Shown: positions 15,836 through 25,439 of the stretch, piece by piece
Position numbering within the stretch: the stretch's first letter is position 1
Layout: each line of letters starts with the position of its first letter
Assembly: GCF_902459485.1 (NCBI RefSeq)
Contig: NZ_LR699119.1
Span: 1-64,000 of the forward strand
From: Aquicella siphonis
GTDB lineage: Bacteria > Pseudomonadota > Gammaproteobacteria > DSM-16500
Reading direction: 5' to 3'
DNA length: 64,000 bases
Made by a program: the position numbers and the translations under genes
The notes under the pieces: model-generated
The model's input: only the letters and a program-made list of their open reading frames with translations
Told to the model about the DNA's origin: nothing
The model's database searches: none

Positions 15836-16990
15836 TCAGCTGGCAAGAATCAGATCGCGCATGCGGCGGCAGACTTTCTGCATCACGTGAATATTGTGAA
15901 TGCTGGAGAGATGAAAATACGCGATCAATCCTTCCTTGAAAAGATAATGCAGGTAAGCGCGGGAAAAATGCCCGCAAGTGTAACAGTCACAGCCTGGCAT
16001 GACGGGAGAAGTATCCCGGGCGTATTGGCTTTTCTTGATAAGGATTCTGCTCTGGCCGTTTTCACCTTCGAACGACAGCCAGCCGTCGCGCTCAACAATG
16101 CTTCCGCAGTATAACGTTCCATGCCGCGCATTGCGCGTGGGCGCAACACAATCAAAAATATCGATGCCTTTCGCGACCACATCAATCAAATCCTGGGGAT
16201 GAAGACCGACACCCATGGTGTAGCGCACTTTGTCATCTGGCAGCATGGGCCGCACCCAATCGATTATTTCACATGTTTTTGGCATGTCAAAACCGATGAC
16301 TTCACCTCCGATAGCGAGCCCGTCCAGTTCCTGGCTCAAGACAAATTCAGTGCTTTGTTCGCGCAAATCGCGAAAACTTCCGCCTTGAATGATGCCGAAC
16401 AAGGCTTGCCTGAATCCATACGCCGAATGCGGATTTTTTAACTGTTCTTCTTTGGAGAGAACCAGCCAGCGATGCGTTCTGTCCAGTGCGGCGAGCGCAG
16501 CTTCGCGTCCGCCGGTTTCAGGGGTGCATTGATCAAATGCCATGATGATGTCAGCGCCTATGATTTTTTGCGCCTGAATGGAGGTTTGTGAATTCAGATG
16601 CAGGATTTTACCTGTTATGGGATGTTTAAAGTGCGCCCCATGATCATCTATAATACAAATCGTGCCTTTTTTTGATAAGCTTAAAACCTGAAATCCGCCG
16701 CTGTCTGTCAACATGGCTTTATGCCAGCCCATAAATTGATGCATGCCGCCAACTGCTTCAATGGTTTCCATCCCCGGAGTACAGAGCATGTGGTAGGTAT
16801 TTCCACCCAGAATAATTTCGCTTCCGGTCAGATCCAAATCTGCCGGTGTCAGGTAATTCAGCATCGCCCGGGTCCCGACAGGCATGAAAGCCGGGGTGAG
16901 TACTTCGCCGTGGGGCGTCACCATGCGCATTACCCTGGCAGGCAGGGAAGCGTGTTTTTTGACTACTTCGGAATGAAATATATTGGACAT
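15836..16990 (-). CDS. tgt: Queuine tRNA-ribosyltransferase Tgt
   Basis: Tgt exchanges guanine-34 for preQ1 in tRNAs with GUN anticodons. The 384-residue protein has GGNTYHML, the catalytic Asp block LTDSGGFQV, IIQGGSFRDLR, and the second Asp region DCVAPTRNARHG. The zinc site CDCYTC plus the downstream His (AYLHYLF) is intact. Length and order match bacterial Tgt. No other queuosine gene is next to it. The flanking mgtC and F-box genes make it a housekeeping gene embedded in an accessory stretch. Confidence 0.96.
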   Translation of the reverse strand: MSNIFHSEVVKKHASLPARVMRMVTPHGEVLTPAFMPVGTRAMLNYLTPADLDLTGSEIILGGNTYHMLCTPGMETIEAVGGMHQFMGWHKAMLTDSGGFQVLSLSKKGTICIIDDHGAHFKHPITGKILHLNSQTSIQAQKIIGADIIMAFDQCTPETGGREAALAALDRTHRWLVLSKEEQLKNPHSAYGFRQALFGIIQGGSFRDLREQSTEFVLSQELDGLAIGGEVIGFDMPKTCEIIDWVRPMLPDDKVRYTMGVGLHPQDLIDVVAKGIDIFDCVAPTRNARHGTLYCGSIVERDGWLSFEGENGQSRILIKKSQYARDTSPVMPGCDCYTCGHFSRAYLHYLFKEGLIAYFHLSSIHNIHVMQKVCRRMRDLILAS

Positions 16991-17092
16991 GGAGCGGCAT
17001 TATATAGAAGAAGTGACAATATTAAAAACAGAAACATTCCCCAGAAACATACTCATTGCATGCGTTGTTCGCATTGGGCAGGCAGATAATTG

Positions 17093-17740
17093 CTAGGGAC
17101 GGCGCATGATTTGGCGTGCCAGGTCAATATCATCATTAAGCGCGTTTATGCGGCCGCTTAGTCCGCTGACCTGGCAATCTGCCATGCAATTTTTGACCGC
17201 GTCAAACAAACCCTTCAAAAAGACGAGAATTGAAATAACAAAGAAAGCGGCCAGTATTATTTTCAAATCACGCGAAGATCCGGCAGACGTTTGCGCAACC
17301 AGATACTCAAAGTAGCCTATGATGGCAGCCAGGACAGCGCCGCCCGCCATTTGACCGGAAATCTGCCGGCAGCCGGTTTTGGTATCTTGCAGCGCTTCGA
17401 TATCGTCATTTAATCGCTCTTGCTGCTTTCTGAAGAAACGGATTTTGAGATGCGCCATATCTTTTTGTAAATGACAGGTCAAATACTCATCGCAGATGGC
17501 GTGAAAACGGCGGTTGACTTGAGACAGTCTGATGACATCCGCCGCTGGCAATGATCGCAGAATCCGCACTATCATTTCATCCGGAACCAGGTTGAAAAAT
17601 TCGATCAGGCCTGCGGGCGCAGCAGGATAATCCTGAGGATTAGCGAATGAAATGACGGGAGCGGGCGGCTGCCGTGAAGCCAGTGCTTGCAGTTCCCGGA
17701 TATCAATGATGACGTGATCTGATAGTGTTCTATCTTGCAT
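17093..17740 (-). CDS. F-box protein with two membrane segments (effector candidate)
   Basis: This is a 215-residue protein. An F-box-like motif spans about residues 46-90 (FNLVPDEMIVRILRSLPAAD followed by VIRLSQVNRRFHAICDEYL), with the LP-x-E, IL-x-x-L and V-x-R-x-F pattern that binds SKP1 in eukaryotes. A charged helical region follows (95-125), then two hydrophobic segments (about 132-150 and 160-178) forming a hairpin. Bacteria have no SCF ligase, so an F-box points to action inside a host cell. Legionellales effectors use this to direct host ubiquitination. A TTG 60 bp upstream is possible. The ATG at 17740 is used, though its Shine-Dalgarno is weak. Confidence 0.7.
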   Translation of the reverse strand: MQDRTLSDHVIIDIRELQALASRQPPAPVISFANPQDYPAAPAGLIEFFNLVPDEMIVRILRSLPAADVIRLSQVNRRFHAICDEYLTCHLQKDMAHLKIRFFRKQQERLNDDIEALQDTKTGCRQISGQMAGGAVLAAIIGYFEYLVAQTSAGSSRDLKIILAAFFVISILVFLKGLFDAVKNCMADCQVSGLSGRINALNDDIDLARQIMRRP

Positions 17741-17870
17741 GACAGCTTTTTGACTAAAAACAGGACTTCCTAATCTAATTGAGAAGATATTTAAACGCAA
17801 GTCTGTTGCCTGGTTGACGGGGCTTGGGCGGATGGTATGATTTGACCCATGTTTTCGATAAGACCAGCCT

Positions 17871-18518
17871 ATGAATTCTCAACGTTATTATTCTTTTCTG
17901 GATCGGCTTTGTCTGGGATTTGATCAAGCCGTGCGCGCTTTGACCGATACCGTCAAAACAACCGGCGCGGATTACCCCGGCAAGGAACTTCCCGAACCAT
18001 CCTTGAGTGATAATGAGCGCAGGCATGCGGCAGCGTTGATGCGCATTAATCATGCGGGAGAAATCTGTGCCCAGGCTCTTTATCATGGTCAGGGAGTGGT
18101 TTCCCGTTCACAGGAAGTACAGGAAAAAATGCACCTTGCCGCCACAGAAGAAGGAGACCATCTGGCCTGGTGCAAACAAAGACTGGATGAGCTGGGCAGT
18201 CACCCCAGTTATCTGAACCCGGTTTGGTATCTGGGTTCATTTTGTATCGGGATGACAGCGGGCATGGTAGGCGATAAATGGAGCCTAGGCTTCGTCGCGG
18301 AAACAGAACGGCAAGTCATCAGGCACCTTGAAGGCCATCTTAATGCCTTGCCTTCCAAGGATCAGCGCAGTTATGTCATTCTGCAGCAAATGGAAGCGGA
18401 TGAAGCAAGACACAGAGATGAAGCCGTGGCATTGGGCGCGCGCGATTTGCCCGGGCCAGTCAGGCATATCATGGCCCTGACATCAAAGATCATGGTGAAA
18501 ACAGCTTTTTGGATTTGA
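17871..18518 (+). CDS. coq7: 2-nonaprenyl-3-methyl-6-methoxy-1,4-benzoquinol hydroxylase Coq7
   Basis: Coq7 is the di-iron monooxygenase of the penultimate step of ubiquinone synthesis, at the inner membrane. The 215-residue protein carries the repeated diiron ligand motifs (INHAGEICAQAL, EEGDHLAWC, AETERQVIRHLEGH, EADEARHRDEA). E. coli uses the unrelated flavoprotein UbiF for this step, whereas Legionella, Coxiella and many other gammaproteobacteria use Coq7. It stands alone, between the F-box gene and a small membrane protein. Confidence 0.95.
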   Translation: MNSQRYYSFLDRLCLGFDQAVRALTDTVKTTGADYPGKELPEPSLSDNERRHAAALMRINHAGEICAQALYHGQGVVSRSQEVQEKMHLAATEEGDHLAWCKQRLDELGSHPSYLNPVWYLGSFCIGMTAGMVGDKWSLGFVAETERQVIRHLEGHLNALPSKDQRSYVILQQMEADEARHRDEAVALGARDLPGPVRHIMALTSKIMVKTAFWI

Positions 18519-18553
18519 GAATTGTTCAAGTAAAGCATGTTGACGACAACGGC

Positions 18554-18883
18554 TTAGACGGCTACCGCCTTATACATCACGATCAGGGCGCCTGCCTGGA
18601 TCAGCCAGACTATCCAGACAATTTCCATGAAGTAGGGGAACCAATGTCGTTTGACCAGCCAGTAAACGACGGCAGGGACGAGGCCCACAAGAACGGGTAT
18701 GCTGAGCAGAGCGAGCAAGCCCCTGGCCAGATTGCCAGCGTGTCCTCCGGAAAAAACCTCGGTTAGCAATTGTGAAACCCAGTCATGGGCAGCAACCAGC
18801 CATTGAACGCCTTGCTGCGCATAAGACATGGAGAGAACGATGGCGGTACTCAAGGCAACGAGAGCAATAAGTTGTTTGATCAT
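18554..18883 (-). CDS. Small hydrophobic membrane protein of unknown function
   Basis: This 109-residue protein has an N-terminal signal-like helix and two more hydrophobic segments (about 55-77 and 85-105), separated by a short basic piece (VKRHWFPYF). I recognise no family with certainty. An ATG at 18904 is also possible. The ATG at 18883 is preferred because AAGGA lies six bases before it. It sits between coq7 and the ABC exporter, with its own ribosome-binding site. Confidence 0.6.
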   Translation of the reverse strand: MIKQLIALVALSTAIVLSMSYAQQGVQWLVAAHDWVSQLLTEVFSGGHAGNLARGLLALLSIPVLVGLVPAVVYWLVKRHWFPYFMEIVWIVWLIQAGALIVMYKAVAV

Positions 18884-18946
18884 GATGAATCCTTGAAATT
18901 TCATTCCATCTATTTATGTGAAGATTAATCAGCGGCCTGGCAGATG

Positions 18947-19732
18947 TCAAACCTTTATCCCTATTCCTTTATGCAGCAGCGCCCATGCCCAGAAAAAAAG
19001 AATGACAAACAAAAGGCAAACCAGACTAAAACCCCAGTAAACATTTAAGTCCGATACGCCCAGCAAGCCGTAGCGGAATGTGTCGACCATATCCAGGATG
19101 GGGTTAAACATGGAGAGGCTGCGCCACGTCGGCGATAATTGTTTGATGGAATAAAATACTCCGCCCAGATAGGTCAGCGGAGTCAGCACAAAAGTGGGAA
19201 TGAATGAAATGTCGTCAAAGCGTTTGGCATAAATTCCATTAATCAGGCCGCCCAATGAAAATACCATGGCGGCGAGTATCGCCATGGATACGACGAAGCC
19301 CATATGAGACAACGGGACATGCGTGAACAATAGTGAAACTACCATCACGATCGCCCCAACCAGGATGCCGCGTATGGTGCCGCCCAGCGTGAATCCCAGC
19401 AGGGTAATGAAATTGGACATGGGTGAAACCAGCATTTCTTCAATGCTTTTATTGAATTTGGTCAGGAAAAAAGACGAAGCGGTATTAGCGTAAGCGTTGG
19501 TCATGATAGACATCATGACCAGGCCGGGCACGATGTACTGGATATATTCATAACCGTCAATATGCCGGATTTGCGAACCTATGAATTTGCCAAAAATGAT
19601 GAAATAGAGTCCCATCGTGATGGCTGGCGGCAGAAGTGTTTGTGTCCAGATACGCATAAAACGCATGACTTCCTTGATTAACAGGGTTTGCAGGGCAATC
19701 ATGTTTGGATAAAAACCGGTACGATGTATCAT
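18947..19732 (-). CDS. ABC-2 type transporter permease (YadH-like)
   Basis: This 261-residue protein has six predicted membrane spans and the ABC-2 permease fold. Typical blocks are FIGSQIRHIDGYEYIQYIVPGL-type sequence near 50-70 and TFVLTPLTYLGGVFYS near 180-195. It overlaps the ATPase gene by 4 bp (ATGA). The pair resembles E. coli YadG/YadH, an exporter of unknown substrate. It is the membrane half of the exporter. Confidence 0.88.
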   Translation of the reverse strand: MIHRTGFYPNMIALQTLLIKEVMRFMRIWTQTLLPPAITMGLYFIIFGKFIGSQIRHIDGYEYIQYIVPGLVMMSIMTNAYANTASSFFLTKFNKSIEEMLVSPMSNFITLLGFTLGGTIRGILVGAIVMVVSLLFTHVPLSHMGFVVSMAILAAMVFSLGGLINGIYAKRFDDISFIPTFVLTPLTYLGGVFYSIKQLSPTWRSLSMFNPILDMVDTFRYGLLGVSDLNVYWGFSLVCLLFVILFFWAWALLHKGIGIKV

Positions 19733-20679
19733 GTGTTCTCCGACGGGGTTCCGGACGCTTCCTGGCGTTTGTTGTCAGAAATAAGACGTATGAATAATTC
19801 TTCCAGGCGGTTGGTTTTGTTGCGCATGCTGGTAATCGTAATCTGCTGCTGAGACAGCAGGTAGAATAACTGATTGATGGACTGCCCCCGTTGAATTTCG
19901 ATTTCCAGCGAAGTGTCATCCACCAGGCGGTAATGATAGCCATCCAGTGAAAGTTTGCCATGCAGGGGCTGCTGCGTGTCCAGAACCAGTGTTTGCGCAT
20001 TCAGGCGGTTAATCAGTGATTTCATGTTGGCATTTTCAATGATTTCGCCATGATCAATGATGGCGACATTTTTACAAAGCTGTTCAGCTTCTTCGAGATA
20101 ATGGGTGGTCAGTATGATGGTCGTGCCCTGCTGGTTGAGCTTGGTGAGGAAGCGCCACAAGGTGTGGCGAAGTTCAATGTCCACTCCCGCAGTCGGTTCA
20201 TCAAGAATAAGCAATTTCGGTTCATTCATGAGAGCGCGCGCGATCATGAGCCGGCGCTTCATTCCGCCGGACAATCGAAAAGCCGGCTGGTTATGCATTT
20301 CCCAGATGCCCATTTCCCTGAGATAAAGCTCCATGCGTTCAGCGGCGATTTTTTTGGGGATGCCATAATAACCCGCTTGATTGATCAGGATATGAGAAAT
20401 TTTTTCAAACAGACTGAAATTCATTTCCTGGGGCACCACGCCTATCAGTGATTTCGCCTGTGCAAGTTCCACGTCTGTGTCATGGCCGAATACCAGCACT
20501 TTGCCGGATGTTTTGTTGACCAGGTTGCAAATAATGCCAATCGTTGTGGATTTGCCGGCGCCATTCTGGCCCAGCAGGGCGAAAAAATCACCTTCAGCGA
20601 CCTCAAGGCTGATGCCTTTCAAAGCGGTCAGGCCGTTGGAATAGACCTTGGTAAGTTGTTTGACGGAAAGCGCGGTCAT
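19729..20679 (-). CDS. ABC transporter ATP-binding protein (YadG-like)
   Basis: This 316-residue ATPase has Walker [11 protein letters not shown]-loop VVPQE, signature LSGGMKRRL and Walker [13 protein letters not shown], then the H-loop [11 protein letters not shown]-terminal regulatory extension (about 225-316) is typical of ABC-2 exporters. It energises the permease encoded next. Its start overlaps the rdgB stop (ATGA). Confidence 0.92.
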   Translation of the reverse strand: MTALSVKQLTKVYSNGLTALKGISLEVAEGDFFALLGQNGAGKSTTIGIICNLVNKTSGKVLVFGHDTDVELAQAKSLIGVVPQEMNFSLFEKISHILINQAGYYGIPKKIAAERMELYLREMGIWEMHNQPAFRLSGGMKRRLMIARALMNEPKLLILDEPTAGVDIELRHTLWRFLTKLNQQGTTIILTTHYLEEAEQLCKNVAIIDHGEIIENANMKSLINRLNAQTLVLDTQQPLHGKLSLDGYHYRLVDDTSLEIEIQRGQSINQLFYLLSQQQITITSMRNKTNRLEELFIRLISDNKRQEASGTPSENT

Positions 20680-21269
20680 AATTTATCCGGTAACATTTTT
20701 AACAGGGATTGTAAGGCGATTCCACGGTGACTGATTTTATTTTTTACCTGATTGGGAAGTTCGGCTGCTGATTTTTTTTCCGCTGGGACATAAAAAACCG
20801 GATCGTAACCAAACCCGTTGCCGCCTTGCGGCGCGCGTAAAATCATCCCGGACCATTTGCCTTGGCAGATAAGCGGCGTGGGATCCAGTGCGTGGGCCAT
20901 GAAAACAAGCACACAATGAAAACTGGCGGTGCGTTTTTCCTCGGGAACATTTTCCAGATCCAGCAATAGCTTGTGAATATTATCTTGCGCCGCTGCGTTT
21001 TTTCCCGCATAGCGGGCGGAATAAATTCCAGGCGCTCCATTCAGGGCATCAACAGCCAGCCCCGAGTCATCCGCAATGGCGGGCAGCCCCGCGGCTTGTG
21101 CCGCGTGGCGAGCTTTAATGATGGCGTTTTCCACAAACGACAAGCCGGTCTCTTCGGCCTCGTCTATGCCTAATTCGGACTGAGGAAGAAGGTCTATCGG
21201 CAGATTTTTTAATAATTCCTGAAATTCTCCGACTTTTCCCGGATTATTACTCGCTAAAACGACTTTCAT
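20676..21269 (-). CDS. rdgB: XTP/dITP diphosphatase RdgB (HAM1 family)
   Basis: This 197-residue house-cleaning enzyme hydrolyses dITP, XTP and dXTP so that deaminated purines are not put into DNA. Family motifs are [35 protein letters not shown] and the C-terminal FGYDPVF with [11 protein letters not shown]. It overlaps yggU upstream and the ABC ATPase downstream, so proC-yggT-yggU-rdgB-ABC read in one direction. Confidence 0.95.
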   Translation of the reverse strand: MKVVLASNNPGKVGEFQELLKNLPIDLLPQSELGIDEAEETGLSFVENAIIKARHAAQAAGLPAIADDSGLAVDALNGAPGIYSARYAGKNAAAQDNIHKLLLDLENVPEEKRTASFHCVLVFMAHALDPTPLICQGKWSGMILRAPQGGNGFGYDPVFYVPAEKKSAAELPNQVKNKISHRGIALQSLLKMLPDKL

Positions 21270-21582
21270 TTAACATACTCAAATCGGTTGGTGTATCAAT
21301 GCGAACCCATTTTTTGCGGCCATGTTCACCCTGGAGGATTATGACCTGCTGCACGGGCACTTTGAAGCAGCGAGCGAGAAATTTTATCAGATATTTATTG
21401 GCGCGTCCTTCCAGCGGAGGAGCGGTAATCCTGACTTTCAGACAATTTTCTTCAGTGCCGGCCGGGCCCGGGCAAGTCATCAGGCCGGTAATCTGGTCGC
21501 GACTTGCCCGCGGTTGAATAAACACATGAATGAAAAGCGAGCTGCCCCGCCAGTAATGCCAGGGTGAGGCTTCAGCCGCCAA
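21247..21582 (-). CDS. yggU: DUF167/YggU-family protein
   Basis: This 111-residue protein is of the small YggU/DUF167 family ([33 protein letters not shown], and the GRKKWVRI end). Its role is not known. The likely start is a TTG at 21582, inside the last codons of yggT, because no ATG lies before the conserved strand. It also overlaps the rdgB start by 23 bp. The yggT-yggU-rdgB order is conserved in many gammaproteobacteria. Confidence 0.83.
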   Translation of the reverse strand: MAAEASPWHYWRGSSLFIHVFIQPRASRDQITGLMTCPGPAGTEENCLKVRITAPPLEGRANKYLIKFLARCFKVPVQQVIILQGEHGRKKWVRIDTPTDLSMLNESRFSE

Positions 21583-22147
21583 TGGCTATACCCAGTCCTG
21601 TGCCCTTCATGGGATTAACTATTATGATGATGAGCAACTGCAGGAGAATGATGGCTGGAATAGGAGAAACATCTATGCCGGCAATGGGCGGTATCAGTTT
21701 TTGAAATGGACGCACCACCGGAGAAGTGAATTTGAACAATACCTGATAAATCGGCGAACCGGGCTGCATCCAGCTCAGGATGACCTGGAAGACCAGCGCC
21801 AGCGAGAGTGTTTCCAGCATCAGACGCAGGGAGTCCCCTACCGCAAGTATGAAAAGTCCGAGAATATTGGGCATCCCAAAGCTGAGGATGGTGATAACAA
21901 AATATTTCAATGCTTCAATCAGGATAATCAGGATCAGGGTGGAGGTTTCAAAACCGCGAAAATCCGGTAAAAACTTTTTGACGGGTTTGACAACAAAACT
22001 GGTTAGTTTGACAACGAACTGGGTGATCGGGTGGTTATAATCGGCATTCACCCAGGCAAGAACAAGCCGCATGAATAAAACAATGATATAAAAATCGAAT
22101 ACACAGCTAATTAAAAAAAGCATCGCATTGAGACTGGTTCCTGACAT
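21572..22147 (-). CDS. yggT: YggT-family membrane protein (two tandem YGGT domains)
   Basis: This 191-residue inner-membrane protein contains two YGGT repeats (about 10-85 and 105-190), each with a hydrophobic pair of spans and a short SPVVRPFQKLIPPIAG-type amphipathic segment. It has been linked to osmotic tolerance and to cell-division-associated membrane organisation in other bacteria, but the biochemical role is unknown. AGAGG precedes the ATG. Confidence 0.85.
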   Translation of the reverse strand: MSGTSLNAMLFLISCVFDFYIIVLFMRLVLAWVNADYNHPITQFVVKLTSFVVKPVKKFLPDFRGFETSTLILIILIEALKYFVITILSFGMPNILGLFILAVGDSLRLMLETLSLALVFQVILSWMQPGSPIYQVLFKFTSPVVRPFQKLIPPIAGIDVSPIPAIILLQLLIIIIVNPMKGTGLGIAIGG

Positions 22148-22275
22148 TTCCTTATCCTCTTAGCTTCTATCCACCAGAATTGTTGCTGTCTATATTACCA
22201 TCACGATGACGGAGTTACACTATGAGCCTACTCTAAAATTTCCGTCTTTGCACCATGACCGCAGGCTGCAAAAGA

Positions 22276-23112
22276 TCATCCTTGCCCTTTCCCTTCCATA
22301 AGCCGGGCTAATTCTTCCGACCGTTGTTTCGCCGCTTGTACTGCTTTCAGAAACACGTCACGGATATTGTTTTCTTCCAGGACGGTCACGGCTCGTTCAG
22401 TCGTGCCGCCGGGGGAAGTGACATTGTGTCTGAGCTCATCCAGCTGCTTTCCACTTTCTATCGCCATGCGTGCCGCACCCAGAGCGGTTTGCAAGGTCAG
22501 CAGGCGCGCGGTTTCCTCGGGGAGGCCGCATTGTTGCGCGGCTTGCTGCAAGGCTTCCATCATCAGAAAAAAATAAGCGGGTCCGCTGCCAGACAGGGCG
22601 GTGACTGTATCCATCTGTTTTTCATCCGATAACCAGATGGCTACACCCACGGACCGTAATATCGATTCAGCCTTGCTGCGCTGCTCAGCGGTCACTTCCT
22701 CATTCGCGTAAAGTGCCGCAGCACCGCAGCTGATCAGTGCCGGCGTGTTGGGCATTGCGCGCACGATAGCGATATTGCCGCCCAACCAGTGCTGAATGCT
22801 GGACAGGGTGATGCCGGCCGCGATAGAAAGCACCAGCGGCTTGCGCAATTGCACCGCTTCATGCAGGGAACCCGCAACCATTGAAAATATTTGCGGCTTG
22901 ACGGCAAAAACCACAATGTCCGCAGCTTGAACGGCAGCGGCATTATCCCCGGTGGTATGAATGGCAAACGTTTCTTTCAACTCTTCCCGTTTTTCGGAAC
23001 GGGGATCCGTGGCCCAGAGACGGTCTGCGGGATGGCCATTCCTGATCAGTCCGCCTATGAGGCTGCTGCCCATATTGCCCGCGCCTATGATTGCTATGAT
23101 GGGATGACTCAT
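22276..23112 (-). CDS. proC: Pyrroline-5-carboxylate reductase ProC
   Basis: ProC makes proline from pyrroline-5-carboxylate with NAD(P)H. The 278-residue protein starts at a Rossmann motif (IIAIIGAGNMGSSLIGGL) and has FAVKPQ, RAMPNTPALI, ALSGSGPAYFF and the VTSPGGTTERA signature. In-frame starts at 23139 and 23157 lie upstream. The ATG at 23112 is used because it matches the family N-terminus and GGAG lies nine bases before it. Its usual neighbours (yggT and yggS) are close by. Confidence 0.95.
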   Translation of the reverse strand: MSHPIIAIIGAGNMGSSLIGGLIRNGHPADRLWATDPRSEKREELKETFAIHTTGDNAAAVQAADIVVFAVKPQIFSMVAGSLHEAVQLRKPLVLSIAAGITLSSIQHWLGGNIAIVRAMPNTPALISCGAAALYANEEVTAEQRSKAESILRSVGVAIWLSDEKQMDTVTALSGSGPAYFFLMMEALQQAAQQCGLPEETARLLTLQTALGAARMAIESGKQLDELRHNVTSPGGTTERAVTVLEENNIRDVFLKAVQAAKQRSEELARLMEGKGQG

Positions 23113-23232
23113 GAAAGATTGCTCCGAAGTCTGTTGCATGATGCCGGATTGAGACAAAGACTTATTAACTCATGTTACACCTCATCAAGCAATTGTGAGC
23201 GACGGTGTCTCGCGAAGTATTGCAACAAACAG

Positions 23233-23262
23233 CAAAAACCCCTTCATCCTAAAGGGGTTGTT
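23233..23262 (-). terminator. Intrinsic terminator of the glycoside-hydrolase-like gene
   Basis: AACCCCTT/AAGGGGTT (arms 23237-23244 and 23252-23259) with a 7-base loop is followed on the minus strand by a short T-run. It lies 38 bp after the stop of the 23297-24193 gene. Confidence 0.8.
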
Positions 23263-23296
23263 TGCCATCACGGTACAACAAGGAACAGCATCATGG

Positions 23297-24193
23297 TTAT
23301 TTTTTGCCAGACTGGGCTTCCAGAATATTGAACAGGTTATCGTATCGGTTATGCGGACTCCAGGCATAAAAACCATCCGCTCCCGCCGCTTGGACAGCGC
23401 GCAATTGAGACTTGATGTACTCAATGGTTTTCGGGCGGGACATAGGGAAATGATAATTGGAAAGCTCGATGTAAGCATACATTTTGACGGGCATTTTATC
23501 ATCAAACTGCCCTTTTATGCTCTTTAATGAGTTATAGACGGTTTCATAAGGCTGTTTGAAGTGTTTGGGGAAAGGCGCGTAATGTGACGGGTAAACCATG
23601 GGGCAAATGGCATCGACACTTTGTGAGAATAATTTTATGTTCTGGCCGATATATTTTGACTCACCAAAACTTGCGATGCCAAAAACATCCACCTGAAGCG
23701 GAATGTTTTGCCCCGATAATTTGTTTTTGTACCAGGCAATGATTTCATGTATACGTTTGGCATTTTCTGCGGATGGTTTCTGTTTAGTATTATAACGGAT
23801 GTAATCTAATTGTATTTCGTTTGCACCGTAATCAATGGCTTGTTTGACCAGAGTATATTTCTTTTGCCATACAGCCGGGTTTTCAATCTGACTGGCTGTG
23901 CCGCCATCCGGGAACATGACGATTCGGGCCACATAACGGATATGGTTATCTTTCAGCAAGGCAATGTTTTCTTTATATCGCTTGCCGGGCTTTTCCAGGT
24001 CGACGACAAAAGTGTTGATGCCGGCGCTCTTGGCACGTTTAATCAAATAGTTGAGATAAGTGGTATTTTCCAGGTTCCATTGTGTCACATAAATACCTTT
24101 GACCGGATTGCCGGCGGCATAAGCGTAATTAAACAAGATAAGTGAGCAAAATGAATAAATCAGAATGGAGAATGTTATTTTTTTAATCATCAT
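23297..24193 (-). CDS. Exported putative glycoside hydrolase (DUF4015-like TIM barrel)
   Basis: This is a 298-residue protein with a signal peptide (to about residue 27, ending AYAA). The rest resembles the DUF4015 putative glycosyl hydrolase family: GIYVTQWNLEN, TFVVDLEKPGKRY, EIQLDYIRYNT, VDVFGI, ICPMVYPSHY and GFYAWSPHN mark successive barrel strands with acidic residues. The substrate is unknown. GGAAGGG precedes two adjacent ATG codons. It is monocistronic, with its own terminator. Confidence 0.78.
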   Translation of the reverse strand: MMIKKITFSILIYSFCSLILFNYAYAAGNPVKGIYVTQWNLENTTYLNYLIKRAKSAGINTFVVDLEKPGKRYKENIALLKDNHIRYVARIVMFPDGGTASQIENPAVWQKKYTLVKQAIDYGANEIQLDYIRYNTKQKPSAENAKRIHEIIAWYKNKLSGQNIPLQVDVFGIASFGESKYIGQNIKLFSQSVDAICPMVYPSHYAPFPKHFKQPYETVYNSLKSIKGQFDDKMPVKMYAYIELSNYHFPMSRPKTIEYIKSQLRAVQAAGADGFYAWSPHNRYDNLFNILEAQSGKK

Positions 24194-24284
24194 TTACCCT
24201 TCCCCCGCCGCAACCCCATAAGTTATTTATAACCTAAATCGGGGGTATCAGGGTGTGGTATAATAAGCAGGAATTTCGCGATAT

Positions 24285-24968
24285 TTATACTCGCCGACCA
24301 AATAGAGCGGTGCCGATTCTCACGATAGTCGACCCTTCCGCGATGGCAGCTTCAAAATCATCTGACATGCCCATGGATAAGGTATCCACGGAGAAATGGT
24401 GCTCACGCAGGTAAAGAAAGAGAGACTGCAGTTTGTGAAACTCCTGGCGTTGATGATCAAAGCGATGATGTATGGCGGGTATGGCCATGAGCCCGCGCAA
24501 TCTGATACGCGGCAGGTTCTGGCAATACAACGCCAGTCCCAAGACCTGATCCATGAGGACGCCTGATTTGGAAGCTTCTCCGCTGACATTCACTTCTATA
24601 CAGATATTAAGCGGTGGCAAATGGTCTGGCCGCTGATCATTCAGGCGTTTCACTATCCTCATGCTATCCACGCTGTGTACCCAGGAAAAAAATTCAGCAA
24701 TCTTGCGGGTCTTGTTGCTTTGGACAGGACCGATGAAATGCCATTCTATCGGCAAGTTATGGAGGGCGGAAAATTTGCCTGCCGCTTCCTGTAAATAGCT
24801 TTCTCCAAAACAGCACTGGCCTGCGTCAAACGCCGCCTTGATACTGTCAACAGACTGCTTCTTGCTGGCAGCGAGCAGTTTCACGGATCCGGGGTCGCGA
24901 CCATATTTTTTTTCAAAAGCGCGTATGGATTCAAGCAAGGCAGCGAGGTTATCTGAAATGGCGGTCAT
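24285..24968 (-). CDS. yggS: Pyridoxal phosphate homeostasis protein YggS (PLPBP)
   Basis: This 227-residue PLP-binding TIM-barrel protein of the YggS/PROSC family has KLLAASKKQ with the PLP lysine, GESYLQEA, IEWHFIGPVQSNKTR, LRGLMAIPA and MGMSDDFEAAI. It has no known enzymatic turnover and buffers PLP and amino-acid metabolism. The gene is downstream of mscL in the same direction. Confidence 0.93.
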   Translation of the reverse strand: MTAISDNLAALLESIRAFEKKYGRDPGSVKLLAASKKQSVDSIKAAFDAGQCCFGESYLQEAAGKFSALHNLPIEWHFIGPVQSNKTRKIAEFFSWVHSVDSMRIVKRLNDQRPDHLPPLNICIEVNVSGEASKSGVLMDQVLGLALYCQNLPRIRLRGLMAIPAIHHRFDHQRQEFHKLQSLFLYLREHHFSVDTLSMGMSDDFEAAIAEGSTIVRIGTALFGRRV

Positions 24969-24980
24969 AAGACATCCGGA

Positions 24981-25376
24981 TTACTGAGAATCAGCGGTCA
25001 TGGGCCGGCTTTTTAACAAATCACGAATTTCACCTAATAACAGGACTTCGTCGGAAGGTTTTGCAGAAGCTGTCATATCCTTTTTTAACCGCAGGGTATT
25101 CATGGCCTTGATGACCATGAAAATCGAGAAGGCTATCAGGGCAAAATCAATAATGGATTGCAAAAACATGCCCCATTTAATCACTGCCTGGCCTATGGTA
25201 AGGGATTTATCTGCGATATTGACCCCGCCTATCAGCAAACCGATAAAAGGCATGACGATGCCATCGACCAAAGAGCCTACGATTTTGTTAAACGCAGCAC
25301 CCATGACGACCGCCACGGCAAGGTCAATGACATTTCCGCGCATGGCAAAAGCTTGAAATTCCTTGAGAAAACGCAC
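24981..25376 (-). CDS. mscL: Large-conductance mechanosensitive channel MscL
   Basis: This 131-residue inner-membrane channel opens under hypo-osmotic shock. It has the N-terminal amphipathic helix and TM1 (FAMRGNVIDLAVAVVMGAAF), the periplasmic loop and TM2 (ALIAFSIFMVIKAMN), and a C-terminal helical bundle. It starts with GTG behind a perfect AAGGAGGT. It is followed closely by yggS. Confidence 0.95.
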   Translation of the reverse strand: MRFLKEFQAFAMRGNVIDLAVAVVMGAAFNKIVGSLVDGIVMPFIGLLIGGVNIADKSLTIGQAVIKWGMFLQSIIDFALIAFSIFMVIKAMNTLRLKKDMTASAKPSDEVLLLGEIRDLLKSRPMTADSQ

Positions 25377-25439
25377 GTGACCTCCTTGCAGGGATTATTT
25401 GATTATATACCGTCTGCGCAGGAAATGGCGAGAAGGCGC

